Shown here piece by piece: positions 1 through 7,362 of a stretch of 31,981 bases of DNA. The stretch is from a virus. Made by a program: the position numbers and the translations under genes. Positions within the stretch are counted from its first letter, which is position 1. Each line of letters opens with the position of its first letter. The stretch lies in the IMG/VR virus record IMGVR_UViG_3300045999_005811, positions 1 through 31,981 of that record. The stretch is one strand, 5' to 3'. Below the pieces are notes generated by a model. The model was given only the letters and a program-made list of their open reading frames with translations, did no database searches and was not told the DNA's origin.

Positions 1-138
1 GTGGTGTCCAAGCTTGGCCCTCGGCCAGGCTACGGTGGCGATCCAGTGTGTACCGAGGCTGCCGAGGAGATCGGTGGGCCTGGTCCGGTGGATGGCTGGG
101 GGGATCGCTCGAGTGGCGCAGAGGAAGGGGGTGAGTGA
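1..138 (+). CDS. C-terminal fragment of an unknown small protein (open at left edge)
   Basis: Frame 1 is open from the first base to a TGA at 136-138 and gives 45 residues rich in Gly, Pro, Glu and Asp. I do not recognise it. The stop overlaps the ATG of the next gene as TGATG, the same junction style as the genes that follow, which is the main reason to believe it is coded. The true start lies outside the window, unless one of the GTG codons at 1 or 4 is used. Function is unknown. Confidence 0.4.
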   Translation: MVSKLGPRPGYGGDPVCTEAAEEIGGPGPVDGWGDRSSGAEEGGE

Positions 139-431
139 TGAGTGAATGGTCCGTTTATGACGATCTGGTCGTGGCTGGCGCGACGATTGAAGAGCAGGCG
201 AAGGAAATCGAGCGGCTGAAAAAGGAAGTGGCTAAGCTGCGGAAGTCGGGCGGGTGGCAGCCGATAGACACGGCACCGCCTGGCGCCGTGCTGTTGTACT
301 ACCCTGCGGAGAATGGCAAAAATGCGCTGAGCGAATGGATCACGATTGGCCTTGGCAGGAGTGACCGCTTTCGCAAGGCGTCTCACTGGTTTCCGATTCC
401 CAAGCCGCCAGCCGTGGAGGGTGAGCCATGA
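138..431 (+). CDS. DUF551-type small phage protein
   Basis: The 97-residue product begins with a charged, probably coiled-coil helix (about residues 10-34, with Glu/Lys/Leu repeats). A compact domain follows that starts W-Q-P-I-D-T-A-P-P and ends S-H-W-F-P-I-P-K-P-P. The paired W-x-P-I-x-T-A-P and H-W-x-P-x-P-x-P-P signatures are what I know from DUF551, a domain common in phage accessory genes with no settled function. The ATG at 138 is preferred over the GTG at 135 because it forms a TGATG overlap with the upstream stop. The 3' end overlaps the next gene as ATGA. The role is unknown; it is probably an early accessory protein. Confidence 0.7.
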   Translation: MSEWSVYDDLVVAGATIEEQAKEIERLKKEVAKLRKSGGWQPIDTAPPGAVLLYYPAENGKNALSEWITIGLGRSDRFRKASHWFPIPKPPAVEGEP

Positions 432-727
432 GCTACCTGGTTTTTGCCGCAGATGACTACTACCCAGAAGGCGGCTGGGGTGACTACCGGGGCACAGCAA
501 AATCGATCGAGGAAGCGAAGCAGATCGCCGAATCCTTGGCAACTGCGCGAGCTAGGCAGAATCGCGAGCCGCTGGAGTGGGCGCAGATCGTGGACGTTCG
601 CAGTAAGGCGATAGTTTTGCGAGGCGAAACGGACGGCTTGGGGTCGCTGGAAAAGCGACTGCAACACGTGAAATGTGGTGGCAATTGGTACAACTGGGAA
701 CCGTTTCTGGAGATAAAACAGCCATGA
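428..727 (+). CDS. Unknown small protein with YPEGGW motif (paralogue of next gene)
   Basis: A 99-residue soluble protein with no membrane segment. It starts M-S-Y-L-V-F-A and carries Y-Y-P-E-G-G-W near residue 12, then a helical stretch, then E-W-A-Q-I-V-D-V-R. The same order (F-Y-P-E-G-G-W, helix, N-W-A-H-I-V-D-A-R) occurs in the next gene, so the two look like tandem duplicates that diverged. The start codon overlaps the previous stop (ATGA at 428-431) and the stop overlaps the next ATG (724-727). I do not recognise a named family. The duplication suggests a small binding domain. Confidence 0.7.
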   Translation: MSYLVFAADDYYPEGGWGDYRGTAKSIEEAKQIAESLATARARQNREPLEWAQIVDVRSKAIVLRGETDGLGSLEKRLQHVKCGGNWYNWEPFLEIKQP

Positions 728-1164
728 CACTTTTGACTATCACCGCCGTTGCCCTGGCCATCGCCGTGCCAGTGGCGCTGATCTGCAGCAGCTTTTACCT
801 GCTCTACTGCCTTGATCGGGAGCTGGCCAAAGCCGAAATCGAGGCCCAAGACCTGCGATCGCAGCTGCGAGAGCTCAATGTCCTGCTCCTGTTCGCTGGG
901 TATGAGTTTTACCCTGAGGGTGGCTGGCTCGATGCAGCCGGATCCTTTGAAACGGTTGAGCAGGCAATCCGCTCCCTCGAGAACATGGCCATCGACATGG
1001 TGTTTGTGAAAGCCAACCCATATAACTGGGCCCACATTGTCGACGCCAGGACTGGTGAAATCGTCTGGGCTGGGGTACTTCGCACTGGAATCAGAAAGGA
1101 GAAAATCCCGGCACCGGGCGATAAGTGGTACGAGATCGACGACAAGCTGAAAGGAACAGCCTGA
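724..1164 (+). CDS. Membrane-anchored protein with YPEGGW domain
   Basis: The 146-residue product starts with a hydrophobic segment (about residues 2-27) that should be a transmembrane or signal-anchor helix. A charged helix follows (residues 28-55), then the YPEGGW domain shared with the upstream protein. The ATG at 724 is chosen because it overlaps the previous stop as ATGA and starts directly at the membrane segment. An upstream in-frame start at 673 would lie inside the previous gene. Function is unknown; the pair suggests a soluble and a membrane-tethered form of one domain. Confidence 0.7.
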   Translation: MTLLTITAVALAIAVPVALICSSFYLLYCLDRELAKAEIEAQDLRSQLRELNVLLLFAGYEFYPEGGWLDAAGSFETVEQAIRSLENMAIDMVFVKANPYNWAHIVDARTGEIVWAGVLRTGIRKEKIPAPGDKWYEIDDKLKGTA

Positions 1165-1379
1165 TGCAATGGACACTTCCAAGCTGCAGGCCGCTTGGCC
1201 TCGATGAAACCATCCAGGTCGGGGACTGGGTGGCCGATTGCCTCGATGGCGATCTGTCGATTGGCACTCCAGGTAAGTGGCAGCCGGCCAATGGTACGCT
1301 CGGCCAGACACCTCGCAGTGCCAGGGTTTTTGCCTGCCGGCCAGTGGCGAGGCCAGATCAGGAGGTGCCCAAAAAATAA
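1164..1379 (+). CDS. Unknown 71-residue protein, last gene of the leftmost operon
   Basis: The ATG at 1164 overlaps the previous TGA as TGATG. The product is 71 residues with two possible beta hairpins around D-D/E-T-I-Q-V-G-D-W and V-F-A-C-R-P-V and a basic end (V-P-K-K). I recognise no family. It closes a run of overlapping genes and is followed by a 227-base non-coding region. Confidence 0.55.
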   Translation: MQWTLPSCRPLGLDETIQVGDWVADCLDGDLSIGTPGKWQPANGTLGQTPRSARVFACRPVARPDQEVPKK

Positions 1380-1421
1380 AAAGCTTGCCATGGGCCTTGG
1401 GATCGCCTATCCTTTGGCTCA

Positions 1422-1504
1422 CGAGACACACGCCCCACCACACCACTGGCAGCCGACGCACTTCTGCATCCCCCTGCCACCCCCACATGTGGTCCTGTGT
1501 CTCG
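1422..1504. repeat. 9-bp inverted repeat CGAGACACA / TGTGTCTCG
   Basis: CGAGACACA at 1422-1430 is complementary to TGTGTCTCG at 1496-1504. The second arm falls inside the loop of the 14-bp repeat (1471-1484/1509-1522), so the two interleave in the order a-b-a'-b'. Related GAGACAC strings also occur just before the start codons at 1607 and 7363. Confidence 0.6.
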
Positions 1505-1522
1505 CCTCGGGGGTGGCAGGGG
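1471..1522. repeat. 14-bp perfect inverted repeat (C-rich/G-rich hairpin)
   Basis: CCCCTGCCACCCCC at 1471-1484 is exactly complementary to GGGGGTGGCAGGGG at 1509-1522, with a 24-base loop. A very stable hairpin is expected in RNA or extruded DNA. No T-run follows, so it is not a textbook intrinsic terminator, although it could stop readthrough from the upstream operon. Confidence 0.75.
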
Positions 1523-1560
1523 CTCTTCGATGTTCCAAGTAGATTTTCAAACCGTCCAAG

Positions 1561-1578
1561 TTGTTTACATGTTTACAG
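1561..1578 (+). promoter_or_regulatory. Tandem GTTTACAT/GTTTACAG motif, copy 1
   Basis: Two 8-base units in direct repeat (1563-1570 and 1571-1578) lie 28 bases before the exonuclease start codon. An 18-base block, TTGTTTACAYGTTTACAG, recurs at 30858-30875 with one base difference and the same orientation. I saw no other tandem copy. It may be an operator, activator site or part of a promoter for the early operon; which one cannot be told from sequence. Confidence 0.5.
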
Positions 1579-1606
1579 TAACGAGTGACCAAAGGAGACA
1601 CACCAC

Positions 1607-2452
1607 ATGCCAAAAATGCCATGGCAATCACACGCAACGACACAAATCGTGCCCTGCACAGTCGCAGAGTACGAGCAGGCCAGGGGCCAATTTATGGGGA
1701 GCCATCTCCTCGATCTGTTTGACCACTCGCCGCGCTCGTGCCAGTGGAAGATGCAGGGCCTGCTGCAGGAGGCCAGCCGGCCAGCCTATGACCTTGGCCG
1801 AGCAATCCACTGTTTCATCCTGGAGGGCCCAACCGAGTTCCATCAGCGGTACGAGATCGCCGAGGGGCCCATCAACGAAAAGACCGGAAAGCCATTTGGA
1901 CGTGACTCCAAGGCCTGGCAGGAGTGGAATGAGCAGCTGCTGGCCCAGGGCCGCCAGGTGATCAACGGGGAGGAATTTACCAGGATGTCCGCGATGGCCG
2001 AGTCGATCGCTGAGACCGACGCCAGCCAGCTGCTGCACATCGGGCTGCGAGAGGTGACCATCCGCGGTGAGCTGCATGGGGTCCGCTGCCAGAGCCGTCT
2101 GGATTTCTTCAACCAGGACGCCGGCTGGATTGTCGATCTCAAGACCTGCGAGGATCTGGATCGGTTCTCCAGGGATTTTTTGCGGTTTGGCTACGATCGC
2201 CAGCTGGCATTCTACCGAGGCATGGTCCAGGGCCTCGGGCTGCCGGTCCAGCCCAGGGTCTATGTGATCGCTGCCGAAAAGTCCGAGCCATTCCGATCCC
2301 ATGTTTTCGAGGTCTCACCTCAGACCCTCGACCTGGCCGCCGAGCAGATCCAGGGATCGCTGCTGACCTATCGGCAGCTCGTGGCCACCATCGGTTTCGA
2401 TCGCCCCTGGCCGCGATCGCTCAAGTTTGGCCGCACCGTCACCCAGCTCTGA
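1607..2452 (+). CDS. PD-(D/E)XK exonuclease, exodeoxyribonuclease VIII/RecE-like
   Basis: A 281-residue nuclease likely to resect double-stranded DNA ends for phage recombination. Visible hallmarks are G-R-A-I-H at residues 64-68 (the conserved helix with the metal-site His), a Glu near 149, R-L-D-F at 165-168, the core D177-L-K179-T and a Y-x-x-Q-L-A-F-Y helix at 196-203. These match the RecE/YqaJ-type and DUF3799 nucleases. GGAG in AAAGGAGACACACCAC supports the ATG at 1607; a second ATG at 1616 is possible. The next genes encode an annealing-type ATPase and an SSB-like protein, the expected recombination partners. Confidence 0.85.
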   Translation: MPKMPWQSHATTQIVPCTVAEYEQARGQFMGSHLLDLFDHSPRSCQWKMQGLLQEASRPAYDLGRAIHCFILEGPTEFHQRYEIAEGPINEKTGKPFGRDSKAWQEWNEQLLAQGRQVINGEEFTRMSAMAESIAETDASQLLHIGLREVTIRGELHGVRCQSRLDFFNQDAGWIVDLKTCEDLDRFSRDFLRFGYDRQLAFYRGMVQGLGLPVQPRVYVIAAEKSEPFRSHVFEVSPQTLDLAAEQIQGSLLTYRQLVATIGFDRPWPRSLKFGRTVTQL

Positions 2453-2460
2453 GGGCCATC

Positions 2461-3189
2461 ATGCTGAATCTACCGACAGGCAAAGTGATCAAGCCGCGCC
2501 GAACATTCGTTTACGGGCCAGGGGGCATTGGCAAAAGCACCTTTGCCGCCCAGGCACCTGGGTGCGTGTTCATCCCAACCGAGGAAGGGGCCAACGATAT
2601 CGAGGTGGCCAAGTTTCCGGTGTGCACCAGCTGGGATCAGCTGATGTGGTGCATTGGCCAGCTGTGCAGCGAACAGCACCAGTATCGGACAGTGACGATC
2701 GATACCGTGGACTGGGCTGAGAAGCTGGTCCACTCTAAGGTGGCCGCAGCCCATGGGGTGGAGCAGATCGGCGATATCAAATATGGGCGAGGGTATCCTC
2801 TGGCCGCGCAGATGTTCCGGGTCCTGCTGCAGGGCCTCGACTGGCTCCGCGACAATCGAGGCATGGGGGTCATTTTGCTGGCCCATGCGAAGGTCGAGAA
2901 ATTCGACGACCCTGAGACGGCCAGTTACGATCGATACTCGCCCAAGCTGCACGACGCTGTGCAGAACATGATCTTTGAATGGGCCGATGAAGTGTTTTTT
3001 GCCAATTACCAGACCGTTGTAAAAGAGGAGGATGGAGGTTTCAAAAAGACGGTCACCAAGGGTGTTGGCACCGGCCTGAGGATTCTCAGAACCACCGGTA
3101 AGCCAGCCGCCAAGGCCAAAAACCGGCTCGGGATGCCGGATCAAATCCCGTTTAGCTATGCAGAGTACGCCAAGTTTCTACCTCAGTAA
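2461..3189 (+). CDS. Sak4/RecA-like recombination ATPase (AAA_24 type)
   Basis: A 242-residue P-loop ATPase. Walker A is G-P-G-G-I-G-K-S-T at residues 19-27, Walker B is T-V-T-I-D at 77-81, and a sensor-like V-I-L-L-A-H follows near residue 140. Length and motif spacing fit the AAA_24 phage family that includes Sak4-type single-strand annealing proteins, which load on SSB-coated DNA. Its place between a PD-(D/E)XK exonuclease and a protein with an SSB-like tail fits that role. A more general RecA-like DNA repair role cannot be excluded. It starts 8 bases after the upstream stop. Confidence 0.8.
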   Translation: MLNLPTGKVIKPRRTFVYGPGGIGKSTFAAQAPGCVFIPTEEGANDIEVAKFPVCTSWDQLMWCIGQLCSEQHQYRTVTIDTVDWAEKLVHSKVAAAHGVEQIGDIKYGRGYPLAAQMFRVLLQGLDWLRDNRGMGVILLAHAKVEKFDDPETASYDRYSPKLHDAVQNMIFEWADEVFFANYQTVVKEEDGGFKKTVTKGVGTGLRILRTTGKPAAKAKNRLGMPDQIPFSYAEYAKFLPQ

Positions 3190-3201
3190 GGAATCGATCA
3201 C

Positions 3202-4041
3202 ATGCCACAAATCAATTTCAATGCCGCCTCCATCCCAGAGAACCGCAGCGCCATTCCATCCGGTGATTACATGGTTTGGATCAATGGATCCAAGCTTGTC
3301 TACGGAGACAGGGACGACCAGCAGCAGCAACAGCCCAATCCCAACGATCCAAAGCAGAGATTGGTCCTCAAAATCGAGATCCTGCAGCCGGAATCGGCGG
3401 CCGGTCAGAGCATCGAGGAAGGCTACTGGATGAAGCACCCCAACCCAAAGGCCGTGGAGGTTAGCAATCGCCTCCTGGCCAATGTCTGCAGGGCCGTGGG
3501 ACAGATGGCGCCGCACCAGTCCGAGCAGCTGCATCAGATCCCGTTTTGGGCCAGGCTGGACGTTAAGGAGCTCGACAGCGGGGCCCTGGTGAACGAGATT
3601 CGAGCAGTCTGGAGCACCCAGAGCCAGGCGCCGCCTTTGATGAAGGCGAGGGCCCAGAAGCCGCAGCAACAGGGCTTTGTGCCAGGTGCCAATGGTTTCA
3701 TGCCACCACCGCAGGCCCAGCAGCCGTGGCAGCAGGCACCACAGCAGGCCCCCATGGCACCGCAGCTGGGCCAGCCAGTGCAGCAGCCGCAGTACCAGGC
3801 CCCGATGGCTCAGCCGCTGCAACAGCACCCACCGCAGGGCTACCAGACCCAGTGGGCCCAGCAGCCTGGCCAGCCGCCGTTTCCTCCGCAGCAGTCATAC
3901 GAGCAGCCAGCTTCAGCAGCTGCACCAGGTCATCCACAGCAGGGAGGATTCAATCCGCCAGTGAAGCAGACCCCACCGCCGTGGGCCCAGGCTCCACAGC
4001 AGCAGCCTGGCCAGCTAGGGCAGAACGACATTCCATTCTAG
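3202..4041 (+). CDS. DUF669-type single-strand DNA-binding-like protein with SSB-type C-terminal tip
   Basis: The 279-residue product has an N-terminal domain (about 1-140) starting with a Phe/Asn-rich strand and P-S-G-D-Y, as in DUF669 proteins. A long Gln/Pro/Ala-rich, low-complexity linker (about 145-272) follows, and the protein ends N-D-I-P-F. Bacterial SSB proteins end D-D-I-P-F or similar, and that tip docks partner proteins. The layout of fold, disordered linker and tip is that of SSB. The likely role is to coat single strands and recruit the recombinase, helicase or host partners. AAGGA upstream supports the ATG. The OB fold is inferred from family and layout, not seen directly. Confidence 0.75.
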   Translation: MPQINFNAASIPENRSAIPSGDYMVWINGSKLVYGDRDDQQQQQPNPNDPKQRLVLKIEILQPESAAGQSIEEGYWMKHPNPKAVEVSNRLLANVCRAVGQMAPHQSEQLHQIPFWARLDVKELDSGALVNEIRAVWSTQSQAPPLMKARAQKPQQQGFVPGANGFMPPPQAQQPWQQAPQQAPMAPQLGQPVQQPQYQAPMAQPLQQHPPQGYQTQWAQQPGQPPFPPQQSYEQPASAAAPGHPQQGGFNPPVKQTPPPWAQAPQQQPGQLGQNDIPF

Positions 4042-4058
4042 TGATCGTTGACGGGACT

Positions 4059-4087
4059 CCATGGCAGGGTCCAGCCGCCTGCCATGG
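4059..4087. repeat. 10-bp perfect inverted repeat between genes
   Basis: CCATGGCAGG (4059-4068) and CCTGCCATGG (4078-4087) form a perfect stem with a 9-base loop in the 88-base gap after the SSB-like gene. No T-run follows, so it may be an RNA processing or attenuation hairpin or a protein site rather than an intrinsic terminator. Confidence 0.65.
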
Positions 4088-4129
4088 CTCACTGTGGCTG
4101 GGAAGAGACACTAAACGAGGACACAGGAC

Positions 4130-5650
4130 ATGAACGCGAAGGAAAGATTGAAGAGGATCATCAGGGCCCAGAACAGCCTGCTAAAGGCCAAGACCCATTT
4201 GCAGCTGGCCCAGAATTCGATTCGAAAGGAGTACGATCTTTGCGTCCGGGAGGCAGCCGCCGCCGATGGGTTTGTTGCCGATTGCGACGAGCGGATCGAG
4301 AGGGCTGGCAGCTGGGATGGAGCCCAGCCGGATGCGTACTTTGGGAAGCTGATCAAGTGGCGACGCTGTGATAGACGGGACTTTGGCCAACTGGTCAGGG
4401 TGTCGACTCAGCCGGTCGCCGACCCTGCCGACATGGAAAAAGCTGTCCTGATCGGCTTGGATTATGGGCCAGATGGCGATATCTCTGGCTACCAGTGCGA
4501 AGGCAGCAAAGGGCAAACGGTCCATTGGCTGGCTGCGTGGACAGAAATGAAGCCAGGAGAGGAGCTGCAGGCTCCGCCAAGTGGCCGCAAGTTTACGCGG
4601 ATCCACATAGAGGGGGTCGACTTCGGGTCGGTCCCGCAAAAATGGGTCCCGGATCAGGGCAAAGTTGGCAGCTGCAGTGGCCAAGGATCTGCCAACGCTC
4701 ACGAGCTGAACGGCAGGCTATGGGATGTGATTGCCGACAAGTGGAAGATCCGCCCGCTGGATGTGGTTGTCCTAAGGCCTCCAGCAGTGTGGGCGAAGTG
4801 GCCAGGCTGGAGCGCACTCCACGACCAGATTTTGACCAATCAGCGAATGGTGATCGATCCAGAGGCACTGGCGATGGTTTCGCCGGATGGCGAAATCGCC
4901 ATACGGATCCTTGGCTTTTGGGTCAATGTCGAATGCTTCCACGTGCTTGCCAAGGATTACCACTGGGAGCCAACCACCTTCGGCAAGGCCATGCTGGCCA
5001 ACCGGCCACCAGCCGAGCCGGCAAAGGAGGCACCAGAGCCAATAACGCTTGACGAGTTTCTCCGCAGTATCAAGCCACCTGAGCCAGCCAAGCCACGTGA
5101 GTCAGGGCCAGAGGTCAACGCAAAGGACCATTTTGCCGGCGCCAACAAAATGGTTGGCGATGAGCCAGCGAAGGAGGCAGTCGACCATCTCGCTGTCCCC
5201 AGGATATCGCCAGGCGAATGGCTTGACATTCGCGATGCATATCGCGACGCAACGCCTGCTGACGTTGGCAAGCTTGTGTATGTTCGAAATGGAGAGCTTG
5301 AGCCATGGATTGAGCTGCGGCTGGCTGAGGTTACCGGTGCCGACTTTCCGTACCGATGCACAAAGGATGGCCTCGATCCAAGCAGGTGGCAGGCATTTCG
5401 ATATGCTTGCATCCGAGACGAGAAACCAGCAAGCTCGCCCATTGGCGAAGGCTATCGACACCCCATGCATATAGACCTAGGAGAGCAGTGCGAATTTTCT
5501 GATGGGTCGACCAACCCAGACGGGTCTTTGGTGTGGGGTATTTTTGCCCGTCTGATGCTCTGCAAAAAAGACTTAGAGAGCAATGCAATCAGGTATTACA
5601 CCGAAGACGGAACTTACTACCATCACTGCCGTGTGAAGGTGGAGGGCTGA
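4130..5650 (+). CDS. Unknown mosaic protein with duplicated module and a cysteine-peptidase-like motif
   Basis: A 506-residue protein of unknown function. The N-terminus (1-60) is helical and charged. Residues about 76-140 and 368-430 look like two copies of one module, each with D-x-x-D/P-x-D-x-G-x-L-V-x-V early and Y-x-C later. Residues 168-196 carry P-Q-K-W-V-P-D-Q-G-K-V-G-S-C-S-G-Q, which resembles the oxyanion-Gln and nucleophile-Cys segment of papain-like peptidases, here Q176 and C182. No His or Asn box in the usual context follows, so peptidase activity is doubtful. A Pro/Glu/Lys-rich linker lies near 292-350. A GAGG precedes the ATG. It lies between recombination and helicase genes, so an early role is expected. 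Confidence 0.7.
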   Translation: MNAKERLKRIIRAQNSLLKAKTHLQLAQNSIRKEYDLCVREAAAADGFVADCDERIERAGSWDGAQPDAYFGKLIKWRRCDRRDFGQLVRVSTQPVADPADMEKAVLIGLDYGPDGDISGYQCEGSKGQTVHWLAAWTEMKPGEELQAPPSGRKFTRIHIEGVDFGSVPQKWVPDQGKVGSCSGQGSANAHELNGRLWDVIADKWKIRPLDVVVLRPPAVWAKWPGWSALHDQILTNQRMVIDPEALAMVSPDGEIAIRILGFWVNVECFHVLAKDYHWEPTTFGKAMLANRPPAEPAKEAPEPITLDEFLRSIKPPEPAKPRESGPEVNAKDHFAGANKMVGDEPAKEAVDHLAVPRISPGEWLDIRDAYRDATPADVGKLVYVRNGELEPWIELRLAEVTGADFPYRCTKDGLDPSRWQAFRYACIRDEKPASSPIGEGYRHPMHIDLGEQCEFSDGSTNPDGSLVWGIFARLMLCKKDLESNAIRYYTEDGTYYHHCRVKVEG

Positions 5651-5652
5651 TC

Positions 5653-7353
5653 ATGGATCCTCGGTGGTACCAGAGCCAGTCAGTCGATTCAGCCTGGCAA
5701 TTCATGCGAGAAAAGCCAGGAAATCCATGCGTGGTCCTGCCGACCGGGGCGGGAAAATCGCTGGTGATCGCCATGATCGCAAGGGATGTCTTGGCATGGA
5801 AGGGTCGCTGTCTGGTTCTGGCCCACCGTAAGGAGCTGTTGCAGCAGAACGCTGAGAAAATCGAAGCCTGTATTCCGGGGCTCCAGGCTGGCATTTACTC
5901 GGCTGGGATTGGTCGCCGCGACTACCTGGCCGACGTCGTGGTCGCTGGGATTCAGTCGGTCTACAAGCAGAAAGCCGCTTACCAGCTCGGCCACCGCGAT
6001 GTGGTGGTGGTCGATGAGGCCCACCTCATCCCCGGCGATGGCGAGGGGATGTATTTCGAACTCTTCGACAACCTCAAGAAGATTAACCCAAACATCCGAT
6101 TCGTTGGGCTGACAGCGACACCTTACCGACTTGATCATGGGATGGTGGTCGGTGAGGGCAGGCTGTTTGCCGAGATCTGCTACGAGGTCCCGCTGCTCGA
6201 GCTGATAAAGCAGGGGTTCCTGTGCCCGCTGACCAGCAAAGAGCCAGGCAACCTGATGCAGGTCGCCGACGTTGGCACCAGGGGTGGCGAATTCATCCAG
6301 TCGCAGCTCGACCGAGCAGCTGCTCAGGATGAGACCGTCCGCCAGGCCGTCGAGGAGCTGCTCAGCTGGTCGGCCGATCGCCGATCGGTGCTGATCTTCA
6401 CCTGCGGCCGTCGCCATGCTGCCCTGGTGGAAGAGCACCTGGCCAAGGCCGTGGGGTCAGCAGCCGTGGGGTATGTCGATGGGACCACCAAGCCAGCCGC
6501 CAGGCAGCGGGTTCTGGACGGTTTCAAGGCTGGTTCGATTCGATTCCTGATCAACATCGACGTGCTGACGACAGGATTCGACGCTCCCAACATCGACTGT
6601 GTAGCTCTTCTGAGGCCAACCCTCAGCCCTGGCCTGCTTTACCAGATGATAGGCCGAGGGTTTCGCCTGCATCCGAGCAAGCAGAATTGCCTGGTGCTGG
6701 ACTTTGCAGGCAACATCGAACGCCATGGGCCAGTCGATCGCCTTAGGCCTCCAAAGACCAAGGGCCTGGGCGCTGGGTCAGGTGGTGAAGCACCAGCCAG
6801 AGCCTGCCCCAAGTGTAAGGAGCTGGTGGCTATCCAGGTGAGGGAATGCCCAGCTTGTGGGTACCAGTGGCCAGAGCCAGAGGCCAGGCACGATGCCAAA
6901 GCGAGCACTCTGCCGGTGCTCTCTGACGGATCGCCGGCAAAGGAGGACGAATGGATCGAGGTGCTGGGCGATCCGGCCTACCTAGTCTATTCGCCACCTG
7001 GCAAAAAGCGATCGCTGAGAGTCATTTACAAGCTGAGGGGCACGAATGCGTTCAGCGAATTCCTCAGCTTGGATCACCCACATGATTCAGCAGCAAAGAA
7101 GCAGGCCGAGCGGTGGTGGCGCCGCCGCAGTGATGTGCCATGTCCAGGATCCTGCTGGGAGGCCTGGCACATTCTCAAGAAATGCCCAGAGGCTGTCGCC
7201 AAGCCAGCCAGAGTCCTGATGCGATGGACGCCTGGCCGGAAGTTTCCAGAAATCGTTGACGTTGAATTCCATCCCAGGGGCCATTTCAGCCTGATCGATC
7301 TCGATGAGGCAAGGACTACCGCGCAGGTTCAGGCCCAACTGTTCCGATCATAG
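5653..7353 (+). CDS. Superfamily 2 DEAD/DEAH-type helicase with zinc motif
   Basis: A 566-residue ATP-dependent helicase. Motif I is P-T-G-A-G-K-S at residues 30-36, motif II D-E-A-H at 121-124, motif III T-A-T at 154-156, and motif VI Q-M-I-G-R-G-F-R at 331-338. Two CxxC pairs at 385-388 and 399-402 (C-P-K-C, C-P-A-C) probably bind zinc. The C-terminal region (about 430-560) has an F-S-E-F-L...W-W pattern seen in other phage helicases of this type. The ATG at 5653 follows a GGAGG overlapping the previous gene end and starts two bases after its stop. The role is replication or recombination. Longer in-frame extension upstream is a shadow of the previous gene. Confidence 0.88.
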   Translation: MDPRWYQSQSVDSAWQFMREKPGNPCVVLPTGAGKSLVIAMIARDVLAWKGRCLVLAHRKELLQQNAEKIEACIPGLQAGIYSAGIGRRDYLADVVVAGIQSVYKQKAAYQLGHRDVVVVDEAHLIPGDGEGMYFELFDNLKKINPNIRFVGLTATPYRLDHGMVVGEGRLFAEICYEVPLLELIKQGFLCPLTSKEPGNLMQVADVGTRGGEFIQSQLDRAAAQDETVRQAVEELLSWSADRRSVLIFTCGRRHAALVEEHLAKAVGSAAVGYVDGTTKPAARQRVLDGFKAGSIRFLINIDVLTTGFDAPNIDCVALLRPTLSPGLLYQMIGRGFRLHPSKQNCLVLDFAGNIERHGPVDRLRPPKTKGLGAGSGGEAPARACPKCKELVAIQVRECPACGYQWPEPEARHDAKASTLPVLSDGSPAKEDEWIEVLGDPAYLVYSPPGKKRSLRVIYKLRGTNAFSEFLSLDHPHDSAAKKQAERWWRRRSDVPCPGSCWEAWHILKKCPEAVAKPARVLMRWTPGRKFPEIVDVEFHPRGHFSLIDLDEARTTAQVQAQLFRS

Positions 7354-7362
7354 AGAGACACC

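Larger units (their letters stand above)
1380..1606. promoter_or_regulatory. Non-coding control region or candidate replication origin
   Basis: The 227 bases between two + strand genes hold two interleaved inverted repeats (1422-1430/1496-1504 and 1471-1484/1509-1522), a 10-base palindrome CCACATGTGG at 1483-1492, a short AT-richer stretch around 1540-1580, and a tandem GTTTACA motif at 1563-1578. It sits directly before the recombination/replication module, a common place for an early promoter or an origin. No clean -35/-10 pair could be picked by eye. Origin function is inference. Confidence 0.45.

Noticed and set aside
484-1488. 334-codon open frame on the - strand across the left operon
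   Set aside because: It is antisense to five overlapping + strand genes with recognisable or paralogous products and lacks a domain.
4059-4087. Intrinsic terminator at the 10-bp inverted repeat
   Set aside because: No T-run follows the stem; kept only as a repeat.
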